Shown: piece by piece, positions 4,374 through 6,048 of the stretch
How positions within the stretch are numbered: the first letter of the stretch is position 1
Layout of the letters: the number at the start of each line of letters is the position of its first letter
Origin: Spirochaetaceae bacterium
Lineage (GTDB): Bacteria > Spirochaetota > Spirochaetia > Treponematales > Treponemataceae
Assembly: GCA_031290725.1 (NCBI GenBank)
Contig: JAITMZ010000028.1
Span: forward strand, 1 to 6,048
DNA: 6,048 nucleotides
Reading direction: 5' to 3'
The notes under the pieces: model-generated
Databases searched by the model: none
Told to the model about the DNA's origin: nothing
Seen by the model: only the letters and a program-made list of their open reading frames with translations
Made by a program: the position numbers and the translations under genes

Positions 4374-5465
4374 ATGGAACCGGTGAAAAAAAATAGCGGC
4401 CTTGACGCACGAAATTCTCTGCCCACCAATCTGATTGTGCTGTCCCAATCCGAGCGGCTTCTGGTAGACCGCCTGGTTCAGGTGCTCACGGAAAGCTCCT
4501 CGGCGCTGCTGGCAGGAACTCTCAGCAGACTGGCGGACATGCAGAGTCTGGCGGACAGCATCGCCCGGTTCCCGTCCCTGCTGAACCCCACGGTGGTGCT
4601 GGGGGATCCCCGCAACCCTGTAACCATTATCAACCGGCTGATTCTGCGGCACCAGGGAGACAAGACGCTCTACATGCCCTCCAAGGCCACTCTGGGGAAG
4701 AGCTTTTTGGTGACGAAATATCACACCTTCGAGTTGCTGCGGCAGGTGGCGGAAAAGGCGGGGATGCCGGAAGAGGATATGCGGGAATTCCAAAACATCA
4801 CCGCCATGCTGCTGTTCACCCTGATGGTAGAGGACGTATATCTTACCCTGCTGGATTCGGAAAAAATCGCCCATGTGGAGCGGCTTCAGATCGCCACGGC
4901 GCTGATATTTTCCTGGGAGCACCGATCGGACCTGATTGCCAACGACACCGCACTGGCCCTCCAGTCGGTATGGCACGCCCGGACGCAGATTGTGCCGGTA
5001 TTCGGAACCATGGGCTGCAAGGCAGAGTTCGTCGTCTTTTCACAAACCATGGACACCGACTGGATACGATTTGTCCGCAGCCGCCTGGACGAGCATTTCC
5101 CCGATCATGACGACGTGGAACTGGCGGTGGAGGAATTTCTCATGGGCATTTCCTACGAGCAAATCCGGGAACTCCGGCAAATCCTTATAGGAAAAAAGAT
5201 ACCTGCCATCAGCCGGGAGGAGGCGTACCGGCTGATGGGTGAAACCGCCCATGCCGACTCGGACTTGAACGATTTTTACATGGGCTACACCATTCGGCGG
5301 GATAATGCGGCGGTGCGGAAGCGGCTGAACCTGCCGGGTCCGCAAAACACTTTGGAGTATCACTACATGGCATTCACCCTGTCGCAAGTGGTGGAGCGCC
5401 ATCACCTGGACATGACCCGTTACGATGAATATTTTCTCACCCAGTTCAGTGCGCTGGGGCAATAG
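4374..5465 (+). CDS. Uncharacterised 363-residue alpha-helical protein
   Basis: I do not recognise this family. The sequence lacks a signal peptide and convincing membrane spans, so it is probably cytosolic. It reads as mostly helical: SQSERLLVDRLVQVLTES (24-41), a leucine-rich TAMLLFTLMVEDVYLTLL (143-160), ERLQIATALIFSWEHRSDLIANDTA (169-193), and VELAVEEFLMGISYEQIRELRQILIGKKIPAISREEAYRLMGE (248-290). The C-terminal third is rich in Tyr, His and Arg (FYMGYTIRRDNAAVRKR; EYHYMAF; ERHHLDMTRYDEYF). There is a single Cys (215) and no nucleotide-binding or catalytic motif that I can identify. The ATG at 4374 is the first in frame. It has no Shine-Dalgarno and sits where transcription should begin, so translation is probably leaderless. 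A start further downstream is possible, but I see no good ribosome-binding site for one. An exported protein gene follows after 96 nt and may be co-transcribed. Base composition matches its neighbours. Confidence 0.85.
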   Translation: MEPVKKNSGLDARNSLPTNLIVLSQSERLLVDRLVQVLTESSSALLAGTLSRLADMQSLADSIARFPSLLNPTVVLGDPRNPVTIINRLILRHQGDKTLYMPSKATLGKSFLVTKYHTFELLRQVAEKAGMPEEDMREFQNITAMLLFTLMVEDVYLTLLDSEKIAHVERLQIATALIFSWEHRSDLIANDTALALQSVWHARTQIVPVFGTMGCKAEFVVFSQTMDTDWIRFVRSRLDEHFPDHDDVELAVEEFLMGISYEQIRELRQILIGKKIPAISREEAYRLMGETAHADSDLNDFYMGYTIRRDNAAVRKRLNLPGPQNTLEYHYMAFTLSQVVERHHLDMTRYDEYFLTQFSALGQ

Positions 5466-5467
5466 GG

Positions 5468-5495
5468 TTGTTCGGAAACTGTCGCTCTCGAACAA
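5468..5495. repeat. Inverted repeat after the 363-residue gene
   Basis: TTGTTCG (5468-5474) and CGAACAA (5489-5495) are exact reverse complements around a 14-nt loop. The left arm starts 3 nt after the stop codon. No T-tract follows and the stem is short, so it is a weak terminator candidate. It could instead be a protein-binding site. Confidence 0.4.
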
Positions 5496-5561
5496 GGCCA
5501 GGGTGTCTGCCGGACGCTGTCTGCACTCAAGATATGGCCCCATTCTGCCGATAAAGTAGAT

Positions 5562-6048
5562 ATGAAAGTTCGCGTTGCATCCGTATTGCTGTTTTCTCTT
5601 GTCTTGCTGCCCCTGATGGCCGCCCCGCGGGAACAAAAACTCATCTTCCGCGCTTCCCTGGGAACAGCCGGGATTATCTACGGATCAAAGCTGGTGCAGG
5701 ACCTCTTCGAAGAGCACGGAGGCGACATGAACCGCATTGTGCTGGCCCTGGATGCGGCGGCGGAATTAGCGCTGAACCGGGCGTTGCACCTCACTTTCGG
5801 CATGGAAAACACCCTGGACTATAACGCCAGTTCAAACAAATACATGCATTTCTACGACTACGGATTTTACGTGGGAATACGGTTTTATCCCATCCCACAG
5901 CGGCTATCTTTCTCCACGGAGTACATCCTGGGTCAGCGGGTGGACTTCATCAGCATAGGCACCTACGACGGCATGTATAGCACGCCTCTGGGCAACGGCT
6001 TCCGGATAGGCACGGAGTTGATGTTGGGATACCTGACCCGCCGCATTA
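5562..6048 (+). CDS. Exported, probable beta-barrel outer-membrane protein (3' end outside window)
   Basis: The reading frame is open from the ATG to the window end (162 complete codons). Residues 1-21 (MKVRVASVLLFSLVLLPLMAA) are a strong signal peptide, with likely cleavage at the AA-PREQ junction. No lipobox Cys is present. The mature part has several stretches with alternating polar and hydrophobic or aromatic residues: HLTFGMENTLDY, YGFYVGIRFYP, RLSFSTEYILGQ and FRIGTELMLGYL. They are joined by polar turns, the pattern of antiparallel outer-membrane strands. I cannot assign a family or a ligand. The start is set by the signal peptide, as no Shine-Dalgarno precedes it. A GATAAA box at 5550-5555 is spaced for a transcription start at the ATG but has no good -35 box, so read-through from the upstream gene is equally possible. 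Confidence 0.75.
   Translation, partial: MKVRVASVLLFSLVLLPLMAAPREQKLIFRASLGTAGIIYGSKLVQDLFEEHGGDMNRIVLALDAAAELALNRALHLTFGMENTLDYNASSNKYMHFYDYGFYVGIRFYPIPQRLSFSTEYILGQRVDFISIGTYDGMYSTPLGNGFRIGTELMLGYLTRRI

Noticed and set aside
5533..5553. Tiny open frame (ATG to TAA, 6 residues) before the last gene
   Set aside because: No ribosome-binding site and too short to support as a leader peptide.
1..6048. Mobile element, prophage, CRISPR or defence-island signature
   Set aside because: Apart from the partial vapC, no transposase, integrase, direct-repeat array, attachment site or tRNA is visible. Most genes are ordinary chromosomal ones.

Overview
This looks like chromosomal DNA from a moderately GC-rich bacterium. 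A spirochaete of the Treponema group is my best guess. The hints are the yebC-ruvC pair, a small secreted protein and a beta-barrel-like outer-membrane candidate, and an alpha-helical protein of no known family. This is inference from gene style, because no rRNA or other clade-defining gene is present. I see no insertion sequence, tRNA, rRNA, CRISPR array or prophage gene.

Layout. (1) Positions 1-303 hold the 3' part of a VapC-type PIN-domain toxin, followed by a strong intrinsic terminator (345-374). (2) Positions 375-600 are non-coding and regulatory: a second hairpin that uses the terminator's T-tract, a G-quadruplex-type G-run, an inverted repeat with ACGTAC repeats, and a good sigma-70-type promoter. 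(3) Positions 601-2448 form a two-component operon, a membrane histidine kinase followed 3 nt later by an OmpR/PhoB-type response regulator. (4) Positions 2430-3728 on the minus strand form a yebC-ruvC operon that runs into the regulator tail to tail with a 19-bp overlap. (5) Positions 3729-3912 are a divergent promoter region with one clear promoter on each strand. (6) Positions 3913-4260 encode a small secreted protein of unknown function. (7) Positions 4374-5465 encode a 363-residue protein I do not recognise. Its promoter is placed so that the predicted transcription start is the A of the ATG, which makes it a leaderless mRNA candidate. (8) Positions 5562 to the window end hold the start of an exported, probably beta-barrel, envelope protein that also lacks a Shine-Dalgarno sequence.

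How the parts work together. The kinase and regulator are a self-contained signalling pair, and the repeats just upstream of their promoter are candidate sites for autoregulation. YebC (translation factor) and RuvC (Holliday-junction resolvase) are housekeeping genes sharing one promoter. The last three plus-strand genes may serve the cell envelope, but only the first and third carry export signals.

I found no convincing new multi-gene system. The most interesting signals are the leaderless start at 4374, the uncharacterised protein it expresses, and the dense regulatory region at 345-566.
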